A stretch of 39,492 bases of DNA from JABDGR01 sp035546135 (GTDB lineage: Bacteria; Verrucomicrobiota; Verrucomicrobiia; Opitutales; JABDGR01). Under the pieces are notes generated by a model that was not told the DNA's origin, did not search any database, and worked only from the letters and a program-made list of their open reading frames with translations. Every line of letters begins with the position of its first letter. The stretch's first letter is position 1. The translations under genes and the position numbers were made by a program. The stretch is taken from positions 1-39,492 of the forward strand of contig DASZWY010000205.1 in the NCBI GenBank assembly GCA_035546135.1, in the 5' to 3' direction. Below, piece by piece: positions 24,792 through 32,880 of the stretch.

Positions 24792-24806
24792 CCAAAAATA
24801 GCCTAG

Positions 24807-26933
24807 ATGTCCATCCGTCGCTTTTTTGAATTCCTGACGCATCGACGCTTTCTGGTTCAGACGGCTTTTGTGGTTATTGTCACCGCCGTCTATATTTGGC
24901 TGATTCAGGACAACAATGACTGGGTGAACAATTTTGAGAACGTCATGCTGGAGGCGCGGATGACTTGGCCCCCGCGCGACCCCCCGCAGGATGTCGTCAT
25001 CCTCGCCATCAATCGCGGCGATTTTCAAAATGCCGGCTACGATGCCGCGACCCTGCAGCGCGCCCCCGAGCTCGCCTACATGAACAATTCGTGGCCGTGG
25101 GACCGGCGGATTTGGGCGTTGCTGACCGAACGGCTCGTTAATGCCGGGGTCAAGCTGGTGGGTTATGACTTGGTCTTCAACGACCCGAATAACCAGCCGC
25201 TGCCCGGAGACAAGGAATGCGGCGAAGTGTTTGCCAAGGACGCGGACAAGGTCGTCATCGCCTCGCACTGGGGCACGATTACCCCCGGCAGCAACATGAT
25301 TTTCGTCATGCCGGGCGACCTGCTCGTCCCGCGCACCGGCCCCGACATCACGGGGCTGATTATCGCCGACCGCGAATCCACCAACCGCTACCAAAGCAAT
25401 TACAAACAGGCCCCCAAAATCCTGATGCGGCAGGTCCAGCAGACGCCCGGCCGCGCCCTCCGCGATCTGCCGGAGTATTCCTTTGCGTGGCTGGCGGCCA
25501 AGAAGGTTCTGGGCGTGTCCCCGTTGCGCAACGCCGAACAGCTGATGCTGCTCAATTACTACGGGCCGAGCGGCACCATCGAAACGCGCGACCTCGTGGA
25601 CGTGCTGAAAGAATGGGACACCACTTACGACCATGGCGCCTATTTCAAAAACAAGGTGGTTTTCGTCGGGCCTTACGACGTGCTGCACTTTAACCAGGAC
25701 TTTTACCCCACGCCGCTGGATTACAGCATGCCCGGGGTGGAAATCCAGGCCACGGCGTATTCCAATCTGGTGCGCAACGAATGGCTGGAATGGGCGCCGG
25801 ACTGGATCGTGCTCGTGCTCGCCATCGGCACCGGCGCGCTGGCGTTGATGGTCTCCCTTTGGGTGCGCTCGGTGCTGCTCAAACTCGGGTTGTTCGCCAC
25901 GCTCGGGGTGGTCTTCCTCGCGGCGACCCAGGATATTTTCTGGACCCACCTTATCGTCACGCCCGTGGCCGGCGCGGCCTTCATCCTGATTTGCTGCGGC
26001 GCGTTCGGCACGCTTTACGATTACATCCTCAGCCAATATGAACGCCAGCGCATGCTCGGCATGTTCGAGAGCATGGTCTCGCCCGGCGTCGCCGGCCTCA
26101 TCCTCAGCCACCGCGGTGATTTCGAGCAACGCTTGGGCGGCCAGCGCAAAGAAGTCGTCGTGCTCTTCAGTGACATCCGCGGCTTCACCTCCTGGAGCGA
26201 GCAGGTGGGGCCGGACGCGCTCGTGGCCCAGCTCAACGAATACCTTACGGCCATGGTCGGCGCCATCCAGGAAGAAGGCGGCACGCTGCAAAAATACATC
26301 GGCGACGCGCTGATGGCGGCCTGGGGCGACGTGCGCGACCAGACCCCCGCCGATGGCGCCGAGCACGCGGTCCGGGCCGCCTTGCGCATGCAAGGGGAAC
26401 TCGCCCGGCTCAACGCCACTTGGCAGGGCCAACCCAGCCGCCAGCAACTCACTTGCGGCATCGGCATCAATCACGGCGGGGGCGTCGTCGGCCAGATTGG
26501 CCATCCCCGCCGCCAGGAATTCACCGTCATGGGCGACGCCGTCAACCTCGCCGCGCGGATTGAAAGCGCCACCAAGCAGTACCGCCAGCCCATCCTGGTC
26601 GGCGAAAGCGTCCACGACCTGACCAAGGATATTTTCCTCTACCGCCTGGTGGATAAAATGCGCGCCGTCGGCAAGACCCAGGCCGCCTGCATCTATGCCC
26701 CGCTCGGGGAAATCGGCGCAACGCCGCCGCCGGGGCTGCCGGTTTACGAGACCGCGCTGGAAAAATATTTCGCCCGCGATTTTGCCGGCGCCGCCGAACT
26801 GTTCCGCATGGCCAACCAGCAGATGGGCGGCGCGGATTTCCTCTGCCAGAACTTTTCCGAACGCTGCGATTATTATCTTCGGGTGCCCCCGCCGCCGGAC
26901 TGGGATGGCATCTGGACCCTCAAGGAAAAATAA
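24807..26933 (+). CDS. CHASE2-domain class III adenylate cyclase
   Basis: 708 residues. A first membrane helix (about 15-33) is followed by a ~300-residue extracytoplasmic CHASE2 sensor domain (ending near YPTPLDYSMPGVEIQATAYSNLV), then about three membrane helices (330-410) and a cytosolic cyclase domain (about 440-640). The two metal-binding aspartates are D456 (LFSDIRGFTSWSE) and D500 (IGDALMAAWG). K496 and D577 are the adenine-specifying pair, and N580 and R584 in VNLAARIES bind substrate and transition state. All residues needed for cAMP synthesis are present. The CHASE2 ligand is unknown. There is no neighbouring cAMP receptor gene. Confidence 0.92.
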   Translation: MSIRRFFEFLTHRRFLVQTAFVVIVTAVYIWLIQDNNDWVNNFENVMLEARMTWPPRDPPQDVVILAINRGDFQNAGYDAATLQRAPELAYMNNSWPWDRRIWALLTERLVNAGVKLVGYDLVFNDPNNQPLPGDKECGEVFAKDADKVVIASHWGTITPGSNMIFVMPGDLLVPRTGPDITGLIIADRESTNRYQSNYKQAPKILMRQVQQTPGRALRDLPEYSFAWLAAKKVLGVSPLRNAEQLMLLNYYGPSGTIETRDLVDVLKEWDTTYDHGAYFKNKVVFVGPYDVLHFNQDFYPTPLDYSMPGVEIQATAYSNLVRNEWLEWAPDWIVLVLAIGTGALALMVSLWVRSVLLKLGLFATLGVVFLAATQDIFWTHLIVTPVAGAAFILICCGAFGTLYDYILSQYERQRMLGMFESMVSPGVAGLILSHRGDFEQRLGGQRKEVVVLFSDIRGFTSWSEQVGPDALVAQLNEYLTAMVGAIQEEGGTLQKYIGDALMAAWGDVRDQTPADGAEHAVRAALRMQGELARLNATWQGQPSRQQLTCGIGINHGGGVVGQIGHPRRQEFTVMGDAVNLAARIESATKQYRQPILVGESVHDLTKDIFLYRLVDKMRAVGKTQAACIYAPLGEIGATPPPGLPVYETALEKYFARDFAGAAELFRMANQQMGGADFLCQNFSERCDYYLRVPPPPDWDGIWTLKEK

Positions 26934-26980
26934 CCGTTCGGAGAATATCCCATAACTTCCACCCACTTTTGGCCGACAAT

Positions 26981-27637
26981 ATGCTTCTCTCCTCCTTTTC
27001 TTTTATGTCCTTGGGCAATGCTTGGACGGGTTTGACCGTCCGCTGGGTCCGGCGCCGTCCGGCGGTTTTCTCGACGATGTTGGCGGCGTTGGTTTGGTTT
27101 GGCCAACCCCTTTCCGGGGCGGTTGCGACCGTGGACGCCGGCGATTTGGCGAAAACGGCGCCAGCGGCGGCCTCCGGCGCCGCGCCCAAACCCGCCGAGG
27201 ATGACGCCAAAACTATCGAACGCGCCGAGTTCACCTTGAAATACCCCCTCGGCTGGACGGAAGACACCCAGGCCAAGGATTACGACCCTAACGGCAACTT
27301 CATGCTCTTCAGCCCCAAGAACAGCTCCGTCCAAATCATCATCATGAACAAGGCGGACGACCCGAAGAAGGTCGTGGACAACGCCATCAAGAAAATTGAC
27401 AACGTGCAAATCACCACACTTTCGCGTTCCAACCTCACAATGTGGGGCACCCACCGCGGGGTGGGGCAGTATTTGAAGGGGAAAATCGTGGACAGCTTCC
27501 CCGGCGGCATCAAGGTCTTCTGCTTCAGCAGCGCCCGCCATAATGTGCTGATCATCGAAACCTCCTTTTCCGACGACCTCAAGGACGTGCAACAAGACCT
27601 GCAATACATCAGCGACCACTTCACCATGGCCAAGTAG
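26981..27637 (+). CDS. Secreted protein of unknown function, PsbP/DUF1795-like
   Basis: 218 residues from ATG 26981; ATG 27005 and 27077 are alternatives. A positively charged stretch (VRWVRRRP) and a hydrophobic segment (STMLAALVWFGQPLSGAVA) form a signal peptide or anchor, followed by an alanine-rich linker. The folded part starts AEFTLKYPLGWTED and contains FMLFSPKNSSVQIIIMNKADDP. A beta-sheet with YP.GW near the start resembles PsbP/DUF1795-like lipid- or protein-binding domains, but the match is weak. It stands between the cyclase and tRNA-Leu with no clear partner. Confidence 0.6.
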   Translation: MLLSSFSFMSLGNAWTGLTVRWVRRRPAVFSTMLAALVWFGQPLSGAVATVDAGDLAKTAPAAASGAAPKPAEDDAKTIERAEFTLKYPLGWTEDTQAKDYDPNGNFMLFSPKNSSVQIIIMNKADDPKKVVDNAIKKIDNVQITTLSRSNLTMWGTHRGVGQYLKGKIVDSFPGGIKVFCFSSARHNVLIIETSFSDDLKDVQQDLQYISDHFTMAK

Positions 27638-27645
27638 CGCGGGAG

Positions 27646-27732
27646 TGGTGCCCGGGACAGGGGTCGAACCTGCAAAGCCTTGCGGCCAAAGGATCCTAAG
27701 TCCTTCGCGTCTGCCAATTCCGCCACCCGGGC
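27646..27732 (-). tRNA. tRNA-Leu (anticodon UAG)
   Basis: The minus strand folds as a class II tRNA with a long variable arm. The acceptor GCCCGGG pairs with CCCGGGC, and the D-arm GGCGGAATTGGCAGACGC is typical of tRNA-Leu. The anticodon stem AAGGA/TCCTT holds the loop CTTAGGA, giving TAG (27696-27698). The T-loop is TTCGACC. The 3' CCA is encoded (27646-27648 as TGG on the plus strand). It reads CUA and possibly other CUN codons. Confidence 0.96.
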
Positions 27733-27745
27733 CGGTCCAAGCCAC

Positions 27746-27774
27746 AGGCTAGGGCGTCGCCCGCGGAATCGCAA
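27746..27774 (-). promoter_or_regulatory. Promoter of tRNA-Leu(UAG)
   Basis: On the minus strand TTGCGA (27769-27774) and TAGCCT (27746-27751) are spaced 17 bases. The -10 ends 13 bases before the 5' end of the tRNA, leaving a short leader for RNase P removal. The -10 TAGCCT belongs to the TAG-type family seen at other genes in this window. Confidence 0.5.
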
Positions 27775-27859
27775 ACCAGGAATGCGCCGGCAAGTTTGGG
27801 TGAGAAAATCCTTGTCCCCTGCGGGGCGCGGCGGCAGATTCTCCCGCGTGTTGCAAACT

Positions 27860-30052
27860 ATGCCCTGGCGGCCGCGTGGGACGGCCCGGACGTTTTTGGC
27901 CGCGCTGATCAGCGTGGCGGCAGGGGCATCGGTTGGAGTGGCGCGGGCCGATCCGCCGCCATTGGTGGTTCCCGCGGCGGAACCGGCTCCGGTCGCCAGC
28001 CCGGCGGCCCCGGCGGCGGCTCCCGCGGCGGGCAATGAGAGCGTGCACATTGATTTCGGCCACGGCGTCGAGCAGGCCAACGGCACCATGCTTTATGGCG
28101 ACGAGAAGCCCGTGGAAGTGGACCTGTGGAATTTTCGCCTCTTTGCCACCCAGGTGTTGAACAGCGGCAATGTCCTGCAGGCCACCGGCGAGGTCGAGCT
28201 GGCCTACGAATCCAACCGCGCCATCATGCGCAAGGCGGCGATTGATGGTGAGAAGCGCGTCATCATCGCCGACCAAATCCGCCTGGGCAAGGCGCCCGCC
28301 TACATTGACGGCGCGCAACTCATCATGGGCGCGCAGCAGGGCGAATTGACCAACCCCACCATTTATTTCGGCGAGCCGGACCCCTTCGGCCTCAACATCA
28401 AGGCCAACCGCGCCACCCTCGACTTCAAGAACGATGAAGTGGTGCTCCACGGCGCGACGCTGCGCCTGGGCTCGGTGCCGTTCTTTTATCTGCCGGAATA
28501 CACCCAAGGCCGCGAAAGCCAGCCGCCCATCAGCCTGCAGGCCCATTTCGGCTATCGCAAGGACCTCGGCGGCTATGTGCAATCCACGACGTATTTTACC
28601 AAGAACGCCGCCATCCAGCCCGGGGTGCTGCTCGACTTTTACAGCCAGCGCGGCCCGCTGGCCGGCCCGGCCTTGCGCTACGACCTCACCAAAGACCCCG
28701 ACTGGCTCCAATACGGCCAGTTCGAGTCCGGCTACATCCATGACTATGGCAGCCGCGGGCTCGACCTCCTCAACAGCCAGATTCCCAAGGACCGCTTCTG
28801 GGTGAACTGGCAGCATCAAGGCGAAATCGGCGGGATGCTGGACGTGAACGCCTCGATGGCGTGGTGGCGCGATTCTTATGTGTTGCGCGATTTCCGCCAG
28901 AGTGAATGGCGCGACAACCAGTTGCCGGACAATTTTGTCGAGCTCAGCCACCGCGAACAGAACACCCTGACTTCGGCGTTCGTGCGCTACCGGCCCAACG
29001 ATTTTGAACTCGTGCAGGAGCGCCTGCCCGAGACGCGCCTGGATTACTTCGCCAGCCCGTTGCTGAACACCGGCATTTATCAGGAAGGCTCCGCCGGTTA
29101 CGTGCAGCTCATCCAGCCCAACTTCAACGGCACGCCGACCCTGCATAGCAACCGCTTCGATGGCTACTATGGCTGGCGCCGCCCGGTGAATATCGGCGAT
29201 TGGGCCACCTTCACCCCCGTTGCCGGCGGCCGCATTACCCAATATCAGGACACGCTCGGCCAGCAGGGCGACTTCACGCGCATGCTCGGCCAGGTGGGCT
29301 TTGACAGCGAGGTGCGCGCCTTGGGCCGCTGGGATTATTCCAACCCCACCTGGGGCATCAATGGCCTGCAGCACGTGCTCCGGCCCATCGTGCAATACCG
29401 TTACATTCCCGCCGCCCAGCAAGGCCAGGGGCTCATCCCCGTCATTGACCAGGACTTCAACTCCAACTACCCGCCCATCCTCGACCTCGGCGACACCCGC
29501 AGCATTGATTTCCTGCACAGCGAAAATGTTTTGCGCTACGGCGTCGAAAACCTGTTGCAGACCCGTGCGGACGGTTACGGCTCGCGCGACCTCGCCTCGT
29601 TCAATGTTTACAACGACATCCATTTCCAGCGCGCCAGCGGCCAGGAGGATGTTTCCGACGTGTGGGCCGGCCTCGGCCTCAACCCGGCCAGCTGGCTGAG
29701 TTTTCAAGTCTACGACCGCATTGACCCGACCGCCTTCACCAACCGCGAGGTGCGCACGAGCACGATGATCACGGATGGCGACCGCTGGAACATTTCGCTC
29801 AACACGAGTTCGCTGCAGCACCAGTTCAACCAATACTGGCTCGACGGCCAGTACCGCGTCTCGGAGCGCGTGCGCCTCTATGGCCGTTGGCGCTATGACG
29901 AGCACGTCGGCGGCCTCGTCGAGCAATTCTACGGCATCCGCCAGCGTCTCGGCGAAGCGTGGGACCTTGAATACGGCGTCTCCTACTACCGCAGCGCCGC
30001 CAACCAGGACGGCTTCGGCTTCAACGTGAAATTGATTTTGCTCGCGGAGTAA
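27860..30052 (+). CDS. lptD: LPS-assembly protein LptD (outer-membrane barrel)
   Basis: 730 residues from ATG 27860. This start gives a clean signal peptide (MPWRPRGTAR, hydrophobic core, cut after ARA near residue 32); longer frames run into the tRNA gene at 27646-27732 and are rejected. After a proline/alanine linker, residues ~50-190 hold the LptA-like jelly-roll (GNVLQATGEVELAYES, KRVIIADQIRLGK), then the strand-rich barrel with many aromatic residues, ending FGFNVKLILLAE. LptD inserts lipopolysaccharide into the outer leaflet. No cysteine is present anywhere, so the disulfides that mature E. coli LptD cannot form. No LptE or SurA gene is adjacent. Confidence 0.85.
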   Translation: MPWRPRGTARTFLAALISVAAGASVGVARADPPPLVVPAAEPAPVASPAAPAAAPAAGNESVHIDFGHGVEQANGTMLYGDEKPVEVDLWNFRLFATQVLNSGNVLQATGEVELAYESNRAIMRKAAIDGEKRVIIADQIRLGKAPAYIDGAQLIMGAQQGELTNPTIYFGEPDPFGLNIKANRATLDFKNDEVVLHGATLRLGSVPFFYLPEYTQGRESQPPISLQAHFGYRKDLGGYVQSTTYFTKNAAIQPGVLLDFYSQRGPLAGPALRYDLTKDPDWLQYGQFESGYIHDYGSRGLDLLNSQIPKDRFWVNWQHQGEIGGMLDVNASMAWWRDSYVLRDFRQSEWRDNQLPDNFVELSHREQNTLTSAFVRYRPNDFELVQERLPETRLDYFASPLLNTGIYQEGSAGYVQLIQPNFNGTPTLHSNRFDGYYGWRRPVNIGDWATFTPVAGGRITQYQDTLGQQGDFTRMLGQVGFDSEVRALGRWDYSNPTWGINGLQHVLRPIVQYRYIPAAQQGQGLIPVIDQDFNSNYPPILDLGDTRSIDFLHSENVLRYGVENLLQTRADGYGSRDLASFNVYNDIHFQRASGQEDVSDVWAGLGLNPASWLSFQVYDRIDPTAFTNREVRTSTMITDGDRWNISLNTSSLQHQFNQYWLDGQYRVSERVRLYGRWRYDEHVGGLVEQFYGIRQRLGEAWDLEYGVSYYRSAANQDGFGFNVKLILLAE

Positions 30053-30070
30053 GCTAACTTGAAGTTTGCC

Positions 30071-30877
30071 ATGACCACCGCCGTCCAGGAGCCGCTGTTG
30101 CAAACGCTCGACCAGCCCATCCGGCTGCCGGTGTTCGAGGGCCCCCTCGACTTGCTCCTGTTTCTCATCCGCAAGAACGAGATTGATATATACGACATCC
30201 CCATCGGCGAGGTCACGCGCCAGTACCTGGAGGTCATCCACGCGATGGAGAAGCTCGACCTCGATGTCGCGGGCGATTTCTTCGTGATGGCTGCCACGCT
30301 CATGCACATCAAGAGCCGCCTGCTCCTGCCCAAGCACGAGCAGGACGCCCAGCCGCTCGAAGGCGAGGACGACGCGCACCTCGACCCGCGCTGGGGCCTC
30401 GTTCAGCAATTGCTCGAATACGAAAAAATCAAGGAGGCCGCCGCCGGCCTGCAGGGCCTCATCGCCCGCGCGCAGAATATGTTTCCGCGCGAATACCGCG
30501 AAAGCGACGAGGACCGCCTGCTGCGCCCCCTCGCGCCCGCCGACCGCATCGAGCTCTGGAACACGTTCAATCTCCTGCTGCGCCGCCTTTCCGAAAAAAT
30601 GGTGCACGGAGAAATCCACCGCGACCATGTCACCGTCGCCGACCGCATGGAGTTCGTGCTGCACCGTTGCGGACGCGAGGCCGCCTTCACGTTCACGAGT
30701 CTTTTGCCCGAGCACCCCAGCGCCGTGCTCGTCGTCGCCACGTTTTTGGCCATTCTCGAACTGACCCGCCTGCGCAAGCTCGACCTGCGCCAGACCGCTG
30801 ATTTTTCCGACATTGAAATCCTGAAGCGTGAGGAAGCCCCGCCGCCACCCGCGCCGGAGCCTCTGGCCGCCAATTAG
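30071..30877 (+). CDS. scpA: Segregation and condensation protein A
   Basis: 268 residues from ATG 30071; a TTG at 30059 is a less likely start. The N-terminal PVFEGPLDLLLFLIRKNEIDIYDIPI is the strongest ScpA signature and binds ScpB/SMC. MAATLMHIKSRLLLP (about 76-90) is the second. The C-terminal winged-helix contains FTSLLPEHPSAVLVVATFLAILELTRLRKLDLRQ. ScpA is the kleisin that bridges SMC heads in chromosome condensation. No scpB is in the window, whereas many genomes have scpAB together. It follows lptD by 18 bases and may be co-transcribed. Confidence 0.95.
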   Translation: MTTAVQEPLLQTLDQPIRLPVFEGPLDLLLFLIRKNEIDIYDIPIGEVTRQYLEVIHAMEKLDLDVAGDFFVMAATLMHIKSRLLLPKHEQDAQPLEGEDDAHLDPRWGLVQQLLEYEKIKEAAAGLQGLIARAQNMFPREYRESDEDRLLRPLAPADRIELWNTFNLLLRRLSEKMVHGEIHRDHVTVADRMEFVLHRCGREAAFTFTSLLPEHPSAVLVVATFLAILELTRLRKLDLRQTADFSDIEILKREEAPPPPAPEPLAAN

Positions 30878-30891
30878 AACCCGACCTCACC

Positions 30892-31161
30892 GTGCCCAGC
30901 CGTTTGCCTGAATCCAAAAAGCCCAAGCCCAAACTTCGCGGCCTCCTCGGCGTCGGACTGGACCACCAGGACGGCCACAAGCGCATCACCCGGGGCGAGA
31001 AGTTCGCCATCGTCGGCGGCTCTGCCGAAACCCATGAGCGCATGACCGAAGGCGTCGTCAAGACGATGGAAAAGCTCCGCCGCAAGGGCCGGGAACTGGA
31101 GGACGCCGAGCCCGGCGAGGTCGCCGAACTGCTCCGCGAGAGCCTGCCTGGCAAGAAATAG
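30892..31161 (+). CDS. Small conserved-looking hypothetical protein
   Basis: 89 residues with a GTG start at 30892, 14 bases after scpA. The middle GVGLDHQDGHKRITRGEKFAIVGGSAETHERM reads like a conserved core, with a helical tail (VVKTMEKLRRKGRELEDAEPGEVAELLRES). Basic residues dominate the N-terminus (SKKPKPKLRG). There is no signal peptide or known catalytic motif. Position after scpA suggests co-expression with chromosome segregation, but its function is unknown. Confidence 0.65.
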   Translation: MPSRLPESKKPKPKLRGLLGVGLDHQDGHKRITRGEKFAIVGGSAETHERMTEGVVKTMEKLRRKGRELEDAEPGEVAELLRESLPGKK

Positions 31162-31190
31162 CGAGCGTGGAAAAAAACTGCGGCCCGTTC

Positions 31191-31218
31191 TTGACAACCC
31201 GGTAAATCTGCCAAGACT
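31191..31218 (+). promoter_or_regulatory. Candidate promoter before the tail-anchored hypothetical gene
   Basis: A perfect -35 TTGACA (31191-31196) is followed after 16 bases by AAGACT (31213-31218), a weak -10 (3/6). The start codon lies at 31238, leaving a leader of about 13 bases. The poor -10 keeps confidence low. Confidence 0.35.
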
Positions 31219-31237
31219 CAATGACCCAACCCCTGTC

Positions 31238-31609
31238 ATGAGCACATCGCCCGACCAACCCCCTCCTTCCGCCCCAAAGTCGCCGCTGAGTGGCGCGTCC
31301 ACCCCGCCTGCCCCGGCCCCGGCGCCCGCCCCTTCGGGGAGCGGCCTGACCAAGTCCGCTTTCAAGGTGACCCGTTCACCCTTTGCCCCCCGGATCAGTG
31401 GCGCGGGTGGTGCTTCCCCGGCGGCTTCGCCCTTGGGTTCGGGTGGGGCCTCCCAGCCTCCCGGCCGCGTGGCTTCGCGGAAGATTGTGACGGCCACGGG
31501 TGATTTCACCAAGCAGGAGAGCCCCGGCCTCGTCGTGCTGGATTTCATTTGCGCCGCCGTCGCCATCGGCGCGGCCGTGATGATGGCGCTCGATTATTTC
31601 AAGCAGTAA
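31238..31609 (+). CDS. Low-complexity protein with C-terminal membrane helix
   Basis: 123 residues. The first ~80 are proline-, alanine- and serine-rich (PPAPAPAPAPSGSG) and probably disordered. A basic stretch (RVASRKIVTATGDFTKQ) precedes one hydrophobic helix near the end (GLVVLDFICAAVAIGAAVMMALDYF). It is a tail-anchored membrane protein by topology, with the disordered part in the cytosol (inference). No domain is recognised. It lies 43 bases before thioredoxin. Confidence 0.6.
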   Translation: MSTSPDQPPPSAPKSPLSGASTPPAPAPAPAPSGSGLTKSAFKVTRSPFAPRISGAGGASPAASPLGSGGASQPPGRVASRKIVTATGDFTKQESPGLVVLDFICAAVAIGAAVMMALDYFKQ

Positions 31610-31652
31610 TGCCTGGAAGGTTTTGTTTTTCTCCAAGTCTCCGTTCCCTATC

Positions 31653-31991
31653 ATGGCTTCCGATAAAATTATCGCGCTCGACGCCGGCTCGTTCGAATCC
31701 GTTGTAAAAACTCCCGGCAAGCCGGTCCTCGTGGATTTCTGGGCCCCGTGGTGCGGTCCGTGCAAGGCCATCGCGCCCATCCTGGAAGACCTCGCCAACG
31801 AGCTCGGGGCGGCGGTGCAAGTTTGCAAAGTGGACGTGGACCACAACACCGAGCTGGCGCAAAAATACAACATCCGCGCCATTCCCACGCTGCTGCTTTT
31901 CAAGGACGGCCAGGTCAAGGACCAGATTGTCGGCCTCAGCCGCTCGGATTTGAAGACGGACTTGAAGGCCCGGTTGCAGGCGCTGGCTTAG
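31653..31991 (+). CDS. trxA: Thioredoxin
   Basis: 112 residues from ATG 31653; an in-frame TTG at 31623 adds residues unlike the family. The redox motif WCGPCK is at 33-38 (C34, C37). VLVDFWAPWCGPCK, KVDVDHNTELAQKYNIRAIPTLLLF with the cis-proline (IPT) and FKDGQ are diagnostic. It is a cytosolic dithiol reductant for ribonucleotide reductase, methionine sulfoxide reductase and other targets. The length is that of a normal single-domain thioredoxin. No thioredoxin reductase is adjacent. Confidence 0.96.
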   Translation: MASDKIIALDAGSFESVVKTPGKPVLVDFWAPWCGPCKAIAPILEDLANELGAAVQVCKVDVDHNTELAQKYNIRAIPTLLLFKDGQVKDQIVGLSRSDLKTDLKARLQALA

Positions 31992-32012
31992 GCCAAACGG
32001 GACGGGGTGCCC

Positions 32013-32035
32013 GCCGCTTTTACCGCGGCTGTTTT
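32013..32035 (+). terminator. Weak candidate terminator after thioredoxin
   Basis: GCCGC (32013-32017) pairs with GCGGC (32025-32029) around a 7-base loop, followed by TGTTTT (32030-32035). The stem is short, but the location, 22 bases past the stop and before the lipoprotein promoter, is right. Confidence 0.4.
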
Positions 32036-32068
32036 CGCAACTGGCTTTCCATCAGCCGCTTGCAATGC

Positions 32069-32097
32069 TTGTTAATTTCAAGGATATGGAGTATGCT
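32069..32097 (+). promoter_or_regulatory. Promoter of the lipoprotein gene
   Basis: TTGTTA (32069-32074) and TATGCT (32092-32097) are spaced exactly 17 bases, each 4/6 to consensus. The region is AT-rich against its surroundings. A leader of about 35 bases precedes the ATG at 32139. Confidence 0.5.
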
Positions 32098-32138
32098 AGT
32101 GCCAGGCCGCCAATTCAAACGGTTGTTTGTTTTTAACC

Positions 32139-32843
32139 ATGAAAACTTCCCGCCTGGTTCCGGCCGTAATTTCCCTGGCGTTTTTGCTCTGCGCGTGTGG
32201 CGAAAGTGGACGTTACACCGCGTTGGCCCACGTGGTTGACCAGCAAAACAAAACCATTCTCGACCAGCAGCAGACCCTGCTGGACCAGCAGGAGAAGCTG
32301 CTCGACCAGGAAGTCCGCCTCGCCGTGCTCACGCAGCAGGTCGCCCTCGCCACGGACGAATTGAAAAAACTTCAGGACCATCCCGTCGCGGCGGATGCCC
32401 CCGCGCCATCCAAAGTGGACCAGCAGAAGGTCGCGGTGGTGCGCCTCCTTTCCGGTTTCAGCGCGCGGCTGGCCGCCAACATCGGTTACGGCGCGTATTC
32501 CGACGGCCTCAGCGACCTCAATTCCAGCCTGATGCAGAATATGCTCGATATCAAAGACCAGGCATTTATTGACGAGGTCAATCGCGTGCTGTGCCTTTAC
32601 AATTACGCCGGCGATTTCTGGCAACGCTTTGGCGCGGACGGCGTGGATGAAATCCGCCTCACCCCGACCGACCGCTACAAATTCGCCGCCGTGGGCGTCA
32701 ATTTCGTGGACAATTACAATCCCCGGCCCTCCGACGTGAAAAAATTCTGGCTTGCGGCCGCGGACGAGATGCAAAAGCTCATGGATTACAACCGCGAGGC
32801 TTTGGGTCGCGACGACAATAACGTGCGGCTCTTCGCCCGTTAA
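32139..32843 (+). CDS. Coiled-coil lipoprotein with DQQ heptads
   Basis: 234 residues from ATG 32139. The signal peptide ends in a lipobox LCAC (C20 lipidated). Right after it, residues ~33-80 form a heptad-repeat coiled coil with near-identical units LDQQQTL, LDQQEKL and LDQEVRL, preceded by VVDQQNKTI. The rest is a helical domain (VAVVRLLSGFSARLAANIGYGAYSD through NNVRLFAR) with no known motif. Lipid anchoring plus a stiff coiled coil suggests a periplasmic spacer or an oligomer. It lies 37 bases before the KdpD-like kinase, so a role in its signalling is conceivable but unproven. Confidence 0.75.
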   Translation: MKTSRLVPAVISLAFLLCACGESGRYTALAHVVDQQNKTILDQQQTLLDQQEKLLDQEVRLAVLTQQVALATDELKKLQDHPVAADAPAPSKVDQQKVAVVRLLSGFSARLAANIGYGAYSDGLSDLNSSLMQNMLDIKDQAFIDEVNRVLCLYNYAGDFWQRFGADGVDEIRLTPTDRYKFAAVGVNFVDNYNPRPSDVKKFWLAAADEMQKLMDYNREALGRDDNNVRLFAR

Positions 32844-32880
32844 GCCCGCTGGGTGGCGGCCCCGCCGAATGGTTTGAAGC

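Noticed and set aside
24723..26966. 747-codon open frame antisense to the cyclase gene
   Set aside because: The plus strand encodes a complete CHASE2 cyclase with all catalytic residues; the antisense product has no recognisable domain.
27680..27859. Upstream extension of the lptD frame
   Set aside because: It overlaps tRNA-Leu and its promoter; the signal peptide starts at 27860.
27749..30715. 988-codon open frame on the minus strand opposite lptD and scpA
   Set aside because: Two well-recognised genes on the plus strand explain the region; the long antisense frame arises from codon bias and spans both genes.
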